A stretch of DNA of 64,000 nt from the NCBI RefSeq assembly GCF_000426245.1, contig NZ_AUEZ01000003.1:1-64000 (forward strand), written 5' to 3'. The first letter of the stretch is position 1; each line of letters starts with the position of its first letter. Below the pieces are notes generated by a model. That model saw nothing but the letters and a program-made list of their open reading frames with translations. It searched no databases and had not been told where the DNA came from. Positions 44,519 to 51,374 of this stretch are shown here, one piece after another. A program made the translations under genes and the position numbers. Origin of the DNA: Bradyrhizobium sp. Ai1a-2. Lineage in GTDB: Bacteria; Pseudomonadota; Alphaproteobacteria; Rhizobiales; Xanthobacteraceae.

Positions 44519-44593
44519 TGGCGCTCCCTAGCGGAATCGAACCGCTCTCTCCACCGTGAAAGGGTGGCGTCCTGACCGATAGACGAAGGGAGC
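44519..44593 (-). tRNA. tRNA-Glu (anticodon TTC)
   Basis: On the minus strand: acceptor stem GCTCCCT / AGGGAGC, anticodon stem CCACC / GGTGG with loop CTTTCAC (anticodon TTC), T arm GAGCGGTTCGATTCCGCTA, discriminator G and encoded CCA. 75 bases including CCA. It is isolated and could serve as an integration target, but I see no element attached. Confidence 0.96.
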
Positions 44594-44818
44594 AAAAACA
44601 ATCGGCAAATCAACGCGTTAGGCGTGAGATATGCCGGATTGGCCGCCGACGGTTAGTGGCGGCGACGGAGCGAACGTATAGTGGTGATTGGATGGGGGGG
44701 CAAGCCGCAGGATGGCGCTTTTTGCAGCCATCCCCGGATGGCTCCGCGCGCGGCCGATACCCGAAAACCGCGATGGTTTCGCAACGCTTCGTAAAGCCGG
44801 ATGCCGTAGGCGTCGGCC

Positions 44819-45076
44819 ATGGCGTTCAGCAGCAAGAAGCGCGAGACGCGCAAATCGATGCATCAGCCCGGCTGGATCACGCTGGAGGGCGGATTCGCCG
44901 CGCGGCCCTGCGTGGTCCAGGACATGTCGTCCACCGGCGCCAAGGTCACGATCGACGATCCCAACACGCTGCCGGGAAAATTGCGCCTGGCGTTCTCGCG
45001 CGACGCGCGCACCGGACGGCCCTGCGAGGTGGTCTGGCGCCGCGGCCGGACCGTGGGCGTCAAGTTCGTGAGCTAG
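44819..45076 (+). CDS. PilZ-domain protein
   Basis: Eighty-five residues forming a single PilZ domain. KKRETRKSMHQPGWITLEGG corresponds to the RxxxR c-di-GMP motif region, though it reads RETRKSM, and VQDMSSTGAKVTIDDPNTLP matches the DxSxxG motif. The end is RPCEVVWRRGRTVGVKFVS. Rhizobial genomes have many such free PilZ proteins, which probably bind c-di-GMP or signal by protein contact. Complete gene with no regulatory partner nearby. Confidence 0.86.
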   Translation: MAFSSKKRETRKSMHQPGWITLEGGFAARPCVVQDMSSTGAKVTIDDPNTLPGKLRLAFSRDARTGRPCEVVWRRGRTVGVKFVS

Positions 45077-45107
45077 CAGTTCCCGCTTTCGCGCGATAGA
45101 AGGCCGG

Positions 45108-45356
45108 ATGCGAAAGACGCTGATCCTCATCCTCGCGCTGCTGCCGGCAATCGCGCTGGCGGAGCAGCCGAGCCGACCGAAATCCGGCAAGGCTCCGGCT
45201 TCCACGAAGTCGCTCCCGCTGAAGGGGGCCGCGCGGCCCAATGCGTGCGCAGAGTACGGCGCGGGCTTCGTCAAGATGGAAGGCTCCGACACCTGCATCA
45301 AGATCGGCGGCGCCATCGATATTGGCGGCGGCGTTTCGATCGGCGGCGGCCGCTGA
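45108..45356 (+). CDS. Secreted microprotein carrying a porin-like N-terminal motif
   Basis: Eighty-two residues. Signal peptide MRKTLILILALLPAIALA, a Lys/Pro linker, then NACAEYGAGFVKMEGSDTCI and KIGG (about residues 46-68). That stretch closely resembles the start of mature alphaproteobacterial porins (CxxYGxGFxxxxGxDTCIKIGG, which folds into the first strand with a Cys pair). Here the barrel is missing: the protein ends AIDIGGGVSIGGGR. So it is a porin N-terminus standing alone. It might be a gene remnant or a real small envelope protein. The frame is clean. Confidence 0.66.
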   Translation: MRKTLILILALLPAIALAEQPSRPKSGKAPASTKSLPLKGAARPNACAEYGAGFVKMEGSDTCIKIGGAIDIGGGVSIGGGR

Positions 45357-45363
45357 GATCAGC

Positions 45364-46005
45364 TCACGACATCGGCCGCGCCAGGAATTGCACGAAGCCG
45401 GGGCGCGTTGAAATCTCGGCGAACCAGCGCTCGAGATTGGACAGGCTCGGCTTGGTGATGCCCTCGACGCCGAACCATCGCCGCGCAAAGGCGGCGATCG
45501 CGATGTCGGCGATGGTGAACCCGTCGCCGTCGATGAAGCGCCGGCTCGCCAGATGCGCGTCGGCGATCCGCCACACCACAGCTTCGGCATCGGCGTCCTT
45601 CTGGATCGCGGCCATGTCGCGCTTTTCCGGCGGCGTGCGCACCAGCGCCCAGAACACCGGACGGTCGACCGGCTGCAGCGTCGACAGCGTCCAGTCGAGC
45701 CAGCGATCGACGCTCGCGCGCTGGCGCGGCGCGGCCGGATAGATCGGTGAGCCCTCGCCATAGGCGAGGCAGAGGTAGCGCATGATCGAATTGGATTCCC
45801 ACAGCGTGTAGCTGCCGTCGACCAGCGTCGGCACACGGCCGTTGGGGTTCATCGCGAGATATTCGGGCTGGTCGTTCTTGCCGAACTGCATGCCTGCATC
45901 GATGCGATGATAGGGCAGCTCGAGCTCGCTGAGGCACCACAGCACTTTCTGCACGTTGACCGAGTTGGCCCGGCCCCAAACCGTGAGTTGATATTTTTCC
46001 GCCAC
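45364..46005 (-). CDS. Glutathione S-transferase family protein
   Basis: A 213-residue GST. N-terminal thioredoxin fold: LTVWGRANSVNVQKVLWCLS, with Ser in ANSVNV as probable catalytic residue, NPNGRVPTLVDGSYTLWESN (cis-Pro and glutathione gamma-Glu site). The C-terminal helical domain holds DGDGFTIADIAIAAFARRWF. The layout matches the Phi/Theta-like rhizobial GSTs. GTG start 46005 with GGGAGAG upstream. Its stop lies 8 bases from the end of the porin-like microprotein gene on the other strand. Confidence 0.93.
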   Translation of the reverse strand: MAEKYQLTVWGRANSVNVQKVLWCLSELELPYHRIDAGMQFGKNDQPEYLAMNPNGRVPTLVDGSYTLWESNSIMRYLCLAYGEGSPIYPAAPRQRASVDRWLDWTLSTLQPVDRPVFWALVRTPPEKRDMAAIQKDADAEAVVWRIADAHLASRRFIDGDGFTIADIAIAAFARRWFGVEGITKPSLSNLERWFAEISTRPGFVQFLARPMS

Positions 46006-46083
46006 GCGTCTCTCTCCCGTCGCTTGCTGCTCGCGTTGACGGCCGAATAGCAGAAAGTGCGCTCGCGATCATCCCGCACAAAC

Positions 46084-46118
46084 AAAAAATCAGGCCCGCC
46101 GAGCGGCGCCTGATTTTG
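46084..46118. terminator. Intrinsic terminator
   Basis: AAAAAATCAGGC ... GCGCCTGATTTT: stem ATCAGGCGC-type arms with an inner GCCGAGCGGC loop, followed on the minus strand by T residues. It would end the minus-strand transcript of the 26-residue gene at 46196-46276 before it reaches the GST gene. Confidence 0.62.
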
Positions 46119-46140
46119 TTGTCGCGGCCTACGTGTGCTC

Positions 46141-46193
46141 AGAGCGTTTTCGAGCGAAGTGGATACCGGTTCGCGTAAAGAAAACGCGTCAAA
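46141..46193. repeat. Dispersed repeat, family E (copy 3, inverted)
   Basis: AGAGCGTTTTCGAGCGAAGT, GGATACCGGTTCGCGTAAAG and AAAACGCGTCAAA, the reverse complement of the unit at 11562-11614 with two or three differences. Confidence 0.65.
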
Positions 46194-46195
46194 CC

Positions 46196-46276
46196 CTAGT
46201 GCCCGAAGAACAGCCACAACAGGATGATCACCGGGATAGGCACGCCGAGCAGCCACAGCAAGAGTCCTCTTGCCAT
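46196..46276 (-). CDS. 26-residue single-span membrane peptide
   Basis: MARGLLLWLLGVPIPVIILL and WLFFGH, a single hydrophobic helix with a central GVPIP kink. A strong ribosome-binding site, GGAGGAGG, lies 4-5 bases before ATG 46276. I recall peptides of the form GLLLWLLGVPIPxIILLWL from other Rhizobiales, so I consider it real although it is below usual gene-calling limits. Function unknown; it is likely an inner-membrane micropeptide. Confidence 0.66.
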   Translation of the reverse strand: MARGLLLWLLGVPIPVIILLWLFFGH

Positions 46277-46389
46277 CGTTTCCTCCTCCATTCGTATCGG
46301 TGAGGAAACGCGCGATCCATCGGCTCGTTCCGAAATGGATCGCGGCGCTCATGCTGTGATCGGATATGTGCGCGGCGTTTGCGCGAGGT

Positions 46390-46842
46390 CTACCAGTGGC
46401 CGGTGTTCGGCATCGACAGCCACGGCTCGGCCGGCGGCTTCGGATCGCCCTTCTGCAACAGCTCGATCGAATGCAGATCCGGCGAGCGCACGAACGCCAT
46501 GTTGCCGTCGCGCGGCGGGCGGTTGATGGTGATGCCGAGCTTCATCAGCCGGTCGCAGGTCGCGTAGATGTCGTCGACCTCATAAGCGAGATGGCCGAAA
46601 TGGCGATCCTCGCCGTATTTCTCCTCGTCCCAGTTGTAGGTGAGTTCGACCAGCGGCGCGCCGCGTGTGCTCGGCAGGTTCTTCAACTGGTCGACGTCCT
46701 CGGGCGCGCACAGGAACAGCAGCGTGAAGCGACCCTTCTCGTTGTCGATCCGGCGCACTTCCTTCAGCCCCAGCGCGTCCTGGTAGAACTTCATTGCGGT
46801 GTCTAGATTGCGCACGCGCAGCATGGTGTGGAGATAACGCAT
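46390..46842 (-). CDS. VOC-family protein, GloA / lactoylglutathione-lyase-like
   Basis: A 150-residue glyoxalase-fold protein. The first half, MRYLHTMLRVRNLDTAMKFY, and ELTYNWDEEKYGEDRHFGHL carry the first His and Glu metal ligands; FGHLAYEVDDIYATCDRLMK and SPDLHSIELLQKGD carry the second pair. The order His-Glu-His-Glu fits a Ni/Zn lactoylglutathione lyase, which converts the methylglyoxal-glutathione adduct to S-lactoylglutathione. A C-terminal extension of about 15 residues (PKPPAEPWLSMPNTGHW) is a little longer than E. coli GloA. ATG 46842. Confidence 0.9.
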   Translation of the reverse strand: MRYLHTMLRVRNLDTAMKFYQDALGLKEVRRIDNEKGRFTLLFLCAPEDVDQLKNLPSTRGAPLVELTYNWDEEKYGEDRHFGHLAYEVDDIYATCDRLMKLGITINRPPRDGNMAFVRSPDLHSIELLQKGDPKPPAEPWLSMPNTGHW

Positions 46843-47049
46843 TTTCTTGTCCCTCAGAGATTTGTGAGAATTTCCGCCTTTTCGGCACGACGCGGCGGAA
46901 AATAGCAGCAAATCGTATGACGGGGCAGCCCTCTCACGATCTCGGCACGACGTTCATTAAAAACACGCAACGACACATGGTCGTGAGTCTCAGGCTTGTG
47001 AGTGGCGGGTAACGGCGCCCCGATTATCTTGCCGCGCGGGGAGGACGCG

Positions 47050-47259
47050 ATGCCATACAGTCCTGAACTCGTCGAGACCATGCGGGCCGCTCTGGAAGCG
47101 GTGATGTCGAAAATTCCCGCCGATCAATCCGTGTTCGGCGTCAAGGCGGCTGTGGCCGAATGTATTCTGAAGGCCGCAGCCCACGGCCAAACATCCTTCG
47201 ATGGCCTGGTCGCATCGGCATCTGCGCAGGTACAGCCGATTGTCGCCATGCTGTCGTGA
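47050..47259 (+). CDS. Conserved small hypothetical protein
   Basis: Sixty-nine residues: MPYSPELVETMRAALEAVMS, KIPADQSVFGVKAAVAECIL, KAAAHGQTSFDGLVASASAQ and a short tail. An all-helical cytoplasmic protein with no known domain. GCGGGGAGGACGCG before ATG 47050 is a strong ribosome-binding site. It stands alone, with a terminator behind it. Confidence 0.66.
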   Translation: MPYSPELVETMRAALEAVMSKIPADQSVFGVKAAVAECILKAAAHGQTSFDGLVASASAQVQPIVAMLS

Positions 47260-47282
47260 CCGCAGGTGAATTGCCGAAGTCA

Positions 47283-47321
47283 GAAAAAAGAAAACCCCGC
47301 GCGTGGGGGCACGGGGCTTTC
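47283..47321. terminator. Intrinsic terminator
   Basis: AAAAAAGAAAACCCCGCG, loop, CACGGGGCTTTC. The CCCCG / CGGGG stem lies 24 bases behind the 69-residue gene. A-rich on the left and T-poor on the right, so it may work better on the minus strand. Confidence 0.5.
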
Positions 47322-47506
47322 AGGCTGACGGACTGGGGATTCAGGGCGCGAGCCGCCAGCTTCACATGTTAACTTAAGGTTGAACTTTGAAAAAGCAACA
47401 GCGCCGCCTAGAGGAGTATGTTCTCCAGGCGACGCTGCCGCGAAATACTGGGCCCTGAAATCCCCAGTTCCACTATGTCTGTTGGCGTGCAAATAGGTTC
47501 AAAAGA

Positions 47507-47538
47507 AAACCCCGCGATGGGGCATCGCGGGGTTTCTT
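47507..47538. terminator. Intrinsic terminator
   Basis: AAAACCCCGCGATGGGGC then ATCGCGGGGTTTCTT: stem AACCCCGCGAT / ATCGCGGGGTTT. It has no annotated gene immediately upstream on the plus strand, which hints at an unlisted transcript between 47322 and 47507. Confidence 0.7.
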
Positions 47539-47750
47539 AGCCGGCAGGCGGCAGGGGGAGTGTTCCTGCCGGCACTTCCTGATGCTCATTCAATTCGTGA
47601 CGACCAAAAGCGTTCCCGCGGGAATTGCGGTCACACGAGGTGCCGACGTCTGCTCTCACCTTTTTACACAAACATTTGAGCCTGCATCGCATTCCTATGC
47701 CGTCAAGCGCATGTCGAGCGAAGGGAGGGCACCCAGCAAGGAGCAGATTC

Positions 47751-47966
47751 ATGAAAAGGATCATTCTGGCCACCGCGATCGTGGCACTGACCGCCGTCTC
47801 TGGACAGGCGTTCGCACGTTCGCTGGCCGCAACACCGCGACAGGAAGCCACCGCCGCCGACCAGCGGGCCTACGACGCGTTCAATGCGTTCGATCAGGAG
47901 ATGGCGCCGCAAATGACCGATGCCGACGCCCACCGCTACCATGGCGGGCCGAAATCGAACGACTAG
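47751..47966 (+). CDS. Small secreted protein (71 aa)
   Basis: Signal peptide MKRIILATAIVALTAVSGQA, cleaved near FARS. The mature part, TAADQRAYDAFNAFDQEMAP and QMTDADAHRYHGGPKSND, is polar. A similar ADQRAYDAFN pattern is familiar from short Bradyrhizobium exported proteins; function unknown. AGCAAGGAGCAGATTC before ATG gives a good ribosome-binding site. Confidence 0.68.
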   Translation: MKRIILATAIVALTAVSGQAFARSLAATPRQEATAADQRAYDAFNAFDQEMAPQMTDADAHRYHGGPKSND

Positions 47967-47987
47967 GCGCGAGCGGCGGCGCTGCTG

Positions 47988-48152
47988 TCACGCCTTGCGG
48001 TCCAGCAGCGCCTCGCGCTCGGCCTGGGCCTGCGCGTTGATGACATTCCGGACGTCGGCATTGATCTGGTGCGGCGGTGCCTTGGCAGTCTCGTCGATGA
48101 CGAGCTGAACCTTCGCCTGCGTCACCGCGGCAGGGACGGGGTAGATGACCAT
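47988..48152 (-). CDS. Small conserved protein (54 aa)
   Basis: MVIYPVPAAVTQAKVQLVID, ETAKAPPHQINADVRNVINA and QAQAEREALLDRKA. A soluble helical protein. AGGAGG lies 8 bases before ATG 48152, and codon choice is typical of the genome, so I consider it real although it is short. It ends 22 bases from the secreted protein gene on the other strand. Confidence 0.66.
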   Translation of the reverse strand: MVIYPVPAAVTQAKVQLVIDETAKAPPHQINADVRNVINAQAQAEREALLDRKA

Positions 48153-48520
48153 GACGGCAACCTCCTGCCTAAAATTCTCAGGTTCGCATTTACGTTTTCT
48201 AAAGAGGTTCGGTTAATGCGCGCGAATTCGGTTGTCCGAACGTCCGGGAACTCCGATCGCGAGCAGGCTTGGGCGGATGTGGTTAGCTGCGCAGCAAGAT
48301 GACGAAATCGTTTCACAAAGGCTGATCGGAGGCCTGTGGATTTGCTGCGGATAACCAGGGGATAAAAGGCAACTATTTACCGTTATGAGCGCGTCCGCGC
48401 GGTGCGTGCCCTAACGGTCCCTTTCAGCACGACCGATAACGCTATTCAGTTAGGTTAAGAGCAGGATCGCGTTGCGATCACCGGAGGTTGCGCATACGGA
48501 TCGGGTGCGGAACCCGAGCC
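48153..48520. other. Intergenic region, nothing definite
   Basis: About 370 bases between divergent small genes. It is more AT-rich than its surroundings in part (ATAACCAGGGGATAAAAGGC, ACTATTTACCGTTATGAG). Promoters are expected here; I see no gene. Confidence 0.4.
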
Positions 48521-48709
48521 ATGATGATCCCTTCGTTTCACAATGCGGACAGGCCGACTCACCGACGCGTGATGGTGGTGGGGCTGTTGTTTTGCCTCGC
48601 CTTCGTTGCCGTCAGCCTTTCGCTGCGGCCGCAGGTCAACGATGGACGCGTGCTCGTGAAGGCCGACCGCCTGGTGCGCACCGCCGGCGAACCGCGCAAG
48701 GCCCATTGA
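48521..48709 (+). CDS. Small membrane protein (62 aa)
   Basis: MMIPSFHNADRPTHRRVMVV leads into the membrane span VVGLLFCLAFVAVSLSLRPQ. The outside part is LVKADRLVRTAGEPRKAH. A single-span protein with a basic cytoplasmic side. The ATG at 48521 is preferred to an upstream TTG. No known family. Confidence 0.5.
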   Translation: MMIPSFHNADRPTHRRVMVVGLLFCLAFVAVSLSLRPQVNDGRVLVKADRLVRTAGEPRKAH

Positions 48710-48713
48710 GGGG

Positions 48714-48833
48714 CTAACGCGGATCCTGTCCCGGCAATTTCTCGCTTGAGGAGCGGTGATACATCGCGATGGCGATGAACCCGCCATAGCCGATGATGTT
48801 GATCAGAATTTCCAGCCAGACCGGCATGGCCAT
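48714..48833 (-). CDS. Very small membrane protein (39 aa)
   Basis: MAMPVWLEILINIIGYGGFI, AIAMYHRSSSEKLPGQDPR. One membrane span followed by a short polar tail. GGAAGGGGT lies just ahead of ATG 48833. I recall similar PVWLEILINIIGYGGFIAIAMYH peptides from Bradyrhizobium. It ends 4 bases from the stop of the opposite small membrane gene, so the two converge tightly. Confidence 0.6.
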   Translation of the reverse strand: MAMPVWLEILINIIGYGGFIAIAMYHRSSSEKLPGQDPR

Positions 48834-49060
48834 ACCCCTTCCGCAGCACAATACGCCCAGAGATCGCGTTTTGTTCCTGCGCCCGATCCATGGGTGATCC
48901 GGCCGAGTTGCATAGCTCGACGGGAATAAGCTCGAGGGTGGAGGCCTTCGCCCAAGCGCAGCGAACGTGGCCCTTTGCGGCAATATGCCTGCCGGTTCCC
49001 GATGCAACCAATCGGGGGGTGCTGCGTTGGAGCGGCGGATGAATGTGTGAGGAGGCGAGG

Positions 49061-49432
49061 ATGAAAAAGGCACTCGCAGTTTTGGCTACGGTCGCCACCC
49101 TCGGCGCGACCACGATGAGTTCGCCGGCCGAGGCGTACTGGCGCGGCGGCGGCTGGGGTTGGCGAGGCGCGGGTCCGGGCCTGGCATTCGGTCTCGCCGC
49201 GGGCGCACTGATTGCGGGCGCCGCCGCAGCGTCCAGCCCCTATTATTACGGGCCGGGCTACGGCTACGGCGGTTATCCGGGCTACTACGGCCCGCGTTAT
49301 GGCTACTATGGCGGCGGCTACCCAGCCTATTACGGCGGCTACGGGTATCGACGCTATTACGGCGGTGGTGGTCCTTACGCCTACTGGGGCGGACCCTATC
49401 GGCGCGCCTACTGGGGCCCCGGCTATTGGTAA
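49061..49432 (+). CDS. Secreted Gly/Tyr-rich protein
   Basis: A 123-residue protein. Signal peptide MKKALAVLATVATLGATTMS, cleaved near SPAEA. A hydrophobic segment GLAFGLAAGALIAGAAAASS follows, and the last 75 residues are irregular GYGGYPGYYGPRYGYYGGGY repeats ending GPGYW. Such YGG-rich exported proteins are frequent in Rhizobiales; the hydrophobic segment resembles a glycine-zipper. Envelope function unknown. GTGAGGAGGCGAGG before ATG. A strong terminator follows. Confidence 0.77.
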   Translation: MKKALAVLATVATLGATTMSSPAEAYWRGGGWGWRGAGPGLAFGLAAGALIAGAAAASSPYYYGPGYGYGGYPGYYGPRYGYYGGGYPAYYGGYGYRRYYGGGGPYAYWGGPYRRAYWGPGYW

Positions 49433-49433
49433 C

Positions 49434-49466
49434 AAAAAGCCCGGGGCGATGCGCCCCGGGCTTTTT
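49434..49466. terminator. Strong intrinsic terminator
   Basis: AAAAAGCCCGGGGCG, loop AT, GCGCCCCGGGCTTTTT-type arm. A 13-base GC-rich stem with A and T tracts on both sides, one base behind the stop codon of the Gly/Tyr-rich protein. Confidence 0.88.
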
Positions 49467-49494
49467 GACTCACCCGCTGCTGCGAGCCCCTGAG

Positions 49495-49647
49495 CATTTT
49501 CGGTGCTGATGAAATCAGAACCGAAGCTCTGGATTCTTCTTTGAAGCGTTGTCTGCGCAGATAAGTCTACGCAATCTGCGTGGACTTGATTGCTATGCGA
49601 TCCGGTGTCCACCCTCGGATCAAGTCCGAGAGCATGGCTCGAACGCG
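49495..49647. repeat. Dispersed repeat, family E, diverged copy
   Basis: TTCGGTGCTGATGAAATCAG, AACCGAAGCTCTGGATTCTT, later TCCGGTGTCCACCCTCGGAT and CTCGAACGCGCT. It shares its first part with 35089-35125 and its end loosely with the other family E copies. Confidence 0.45.
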
Positions 49648-49905
49648 CTAGTCGGTCTCGACCGGCGCTTCCTGATAGCCGTGCCAAGCGCCGCCCAGTG
49701 TGTTGGCATAATACTCCTGGCGCTCGCGTTCGAACTTTTGCTGGGTCGCCTTGAAGCTGGCGATGCGAGCGGCGATCTCTTCGCGTTCGCGCGCAAGCCG
49801 CTCTTCCTTCTCGGTCTCGGCGTTTTCGGTCTCAGCGTTTTCGGTCATGGCATTTTCTGTCATGGCGTTTTCAGTCAAGGCCCATCCCTGTAATCGTAGT
49901 GTCAT
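49648..49905 (-). CDS. Small coiled-coil protein with TENA tandem repeats
   Basis: Eighty-five residues if begun at ATG 49905; later ATGs within the repeat are alternatives. Residues 11-32 read TENAMTENAMTENAETENAE, four 15-base units in the DNA (49810-49875). Then comes a charged helix KEERLAREREEIAARIASFK and ATQQKFERERQEYYANTLGG. The helix continues to GAWHGYQEAPVETD. Cytoplasmic, with no known family. The repeat number may vary between strains because of slippage. Confidence 0.52.
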   Translation of the reverse strand: MTLRLQGWALTENAMTENAMTENAETENAETEKEERLAREREEIAARIASFKATQQKFERERQEYYANTLGGAWHGYQEAPVETD

Positions 49906-50063
49906 CTGGCTGAATTCGCCTTCCCATTGGGGCGCCAATGGGGAGCAGCCGGTGCAGCATTGTGGTGAGATGATGGGCAGCGAAGGCGGTGGATAAGGCG
50001 CGTACGCTGCTTGTCGCCTCTCCGCGAGCCCGCTAGCCAAAAAGAGAAACTGGGGAGGCCTGC

Positions 50064-50300
50064 ATGGCAATGATCGATCTGGATTCACTGAGCATCGAAG
50101 AGCTCGCAAGCTTGCGCGAGCATGCGAGCGACAAGCTGTTCGAAAAGGTCGCGGCGCGCCGCGCCGAACTCGAAGCGGAGTTGGACAGGCTGGCTCAATA
50201 CGGCAAGCCGGTGAAGAAGTCCGATGCCGCTCCCGTCGCGAAGGCGAAGAAGAGCGATGAGGTGAAGGAGACGAAGGAGCCGGTCGCCAGGGCGGCATAG
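50064..50300 (+). CDS. H-NS-like oligomerisation domain without DNA-binding domain
   Basis: Seventy-eight residues. IDLDSLSIEELASLREHASD and KLFEKVAARRAELEAELDRL match the N-terminal coiled coil of the H-NS/HvrA-type proteins of alphaproteobacteria (SxxELxxLRExxxExLxEKxxARRxELExxLxxL). The C-terminal DNA-binding signature (YRNPxxxxxTWxGRGxxPxW) is absent; instead there is an Ala/Lys-rich tail KKSDAAPVAKAKKSDEVKET. A truncated H-NS can poison full-length H-NS by mixing, as shown for H-NST in E. coli. GGGGAGGCCTGC precedes ATG 50064. Confidence 0.68.
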   Translation: MAMIDLDSLSIEELASLREHASDKLFEKVAARRAELEAELDRLAQYGKPVKKSDAAPVAKAKKSDEVKETKEPVARAA

Positions 50301-50416
50301 CCAGGGCGGCTTGAACCAAGGCAGCGTGACAAAGGCGGCCTGACCTGCATGGCAAGTGCGATCCCTCGCTCCCGCTGGCCGTGCTATAGTCATCACGGCC
50401 AACTCGGGTTTCTCAC

Positions 50417-51178
50417 GTGATTGCAAAAGATCTGCGCACCGGTGTCGAGGCGCTCGGCAATTTGATCGCCGAGGCCTCCACCATCGTTCCTTTCACGGGT
50501 GCGGGCATTTCAACCGAGAGCGGGATTCCCGACTTCCGCTCGCCCGGCGGATTGTGGACGCGCAACCGACCAATTCCCTTCGACGAGTTCGTTGCAAGCT
50601 CGGACGCGCGCGACGAGGCGTGGCGGCGGCGCTTTGCGATGGAGCCGACGTTTGCTGCGGCGAAGCCCGGACGCGGGCATCGTGCGCTCGCCTCGCTCTA
50701 TCGCGCAGGGAAGGTTCCGGCGATCGTCACGCAGAACATCGACAATCTGCATCAGGTGAGCGGCTTCAACTCGGATCACGTGGTCGAGCTGCACGGCAAC
50801 ACGACGTATGCGCGTTGCATCAGTTGCGGCAAGGCGTACGAGTTGCCGTGGGTCAAGCAGCGCTTCGACGAGAACGGCAGTGCGCCGGATTGCACCGACT
50901 GCGGCGACCCCATCAAAACCGCAACCATCTCGTTCGGCCAGGCGATGCCGGAGGATGCGATGCGACGGGCGACGGAACTTGCGCAGCACTGCGACCTGTT
51001 CCTTGCGATCGGATCTTCGCTGGTGGTGTGGCCCGCGGCGGGATTTCCGATGATGGCCAAGAACTGCGGTGCCAAGCTTGTGATCATCAACAACGAGCCG
51101 ACCGAGCAGGACGATATTGCGGATCTCGTGATCCGCCACGACATCGGCGAGACCCTTGGGCCGTTCGTGGGCAATTGA
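50417..51178 (+). CDS. cobB: Sir2-family NAD-dependent protein deacylase
   Basis: A 253-residue sirtuin that removes acyl groups from lysines using NAD. NAD site VPFTGAGISTESGIPDFRSP, GGLW; catalytic region ITQNIDNLHQVSG and VVELHGNTTYARC, where His is the base. The zinc cysteines are CISCGKAYEL and CTDCGDPIKT, followed by ISFGQAMPEDAM and IGSSLVVWPAAGFP. The start GTG 50417 gives the usual length. It stands alone. Confidence 0.95.
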   Translation: MIAKDLRTGVEALGNLIAEASTIVPFTGAGISTESGIPDFRSPGGLWTRNRPIPFDEFVASSDARDEAWRRRFAMEPTFAAAKPGRGHRALASLYRAGKVPAIVTQNIDNLHQVSGFNSDHVVELHGNTTYARCISCGKAYELPWVKQRFDENGSAPDCTDCGDPIKTATISFGQAMPEDAMRRATELAQHCDLFLAIGSSLVVWPAAGFPMMAKNCGAKLVIINNEPTEQDDIADLVIRHDIGETLGPFVGN

Positions 51179-51374
51179 TGCACAATTGATTCGCGGTTGT
51201 GCAAGCCTGTTCATAGTTCCCGTTGGATTCGTTTTTTATCTATGCGACGCAAGCGGGAGTGTTATCTTTTGATTCGAGATTCGCGTGCGCTGTTCATGAG
51301 CGGTCGTGCAACAACGCACTGGTAGGTACCGTCGCAGAGAGACGGGTTGCAGATGATGTGCGGGGTCCGGGGTC

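Larger units (their letters stand above)
47260..47750. other. Intergenic region with two terminators, possible small RNA
   Basis: About 490 bases. Terminator-like hairpins lie at 47283-47321 and 47507-47538. The 180 bases between them have no convincing gene; one short frame with AGAGGAG reads straight through the second terminator and is rejected. A small RNA ending at the second hairpin is possible. The remaining 200 bases lead to a small secreted protein gene. Confidence 0.4.

Noticed and set aside
44519..44593. Genomic island at tRNA-Glu
   Set aside because: No integrase or foreign gene is next to it; the flanks are ordinary small genes.
47403..47538. 40-codon ORF starting after AGAGGAGT
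   Set aside because: Its frame runs straight through the terminator stem, so it is unlikely to be a gene.
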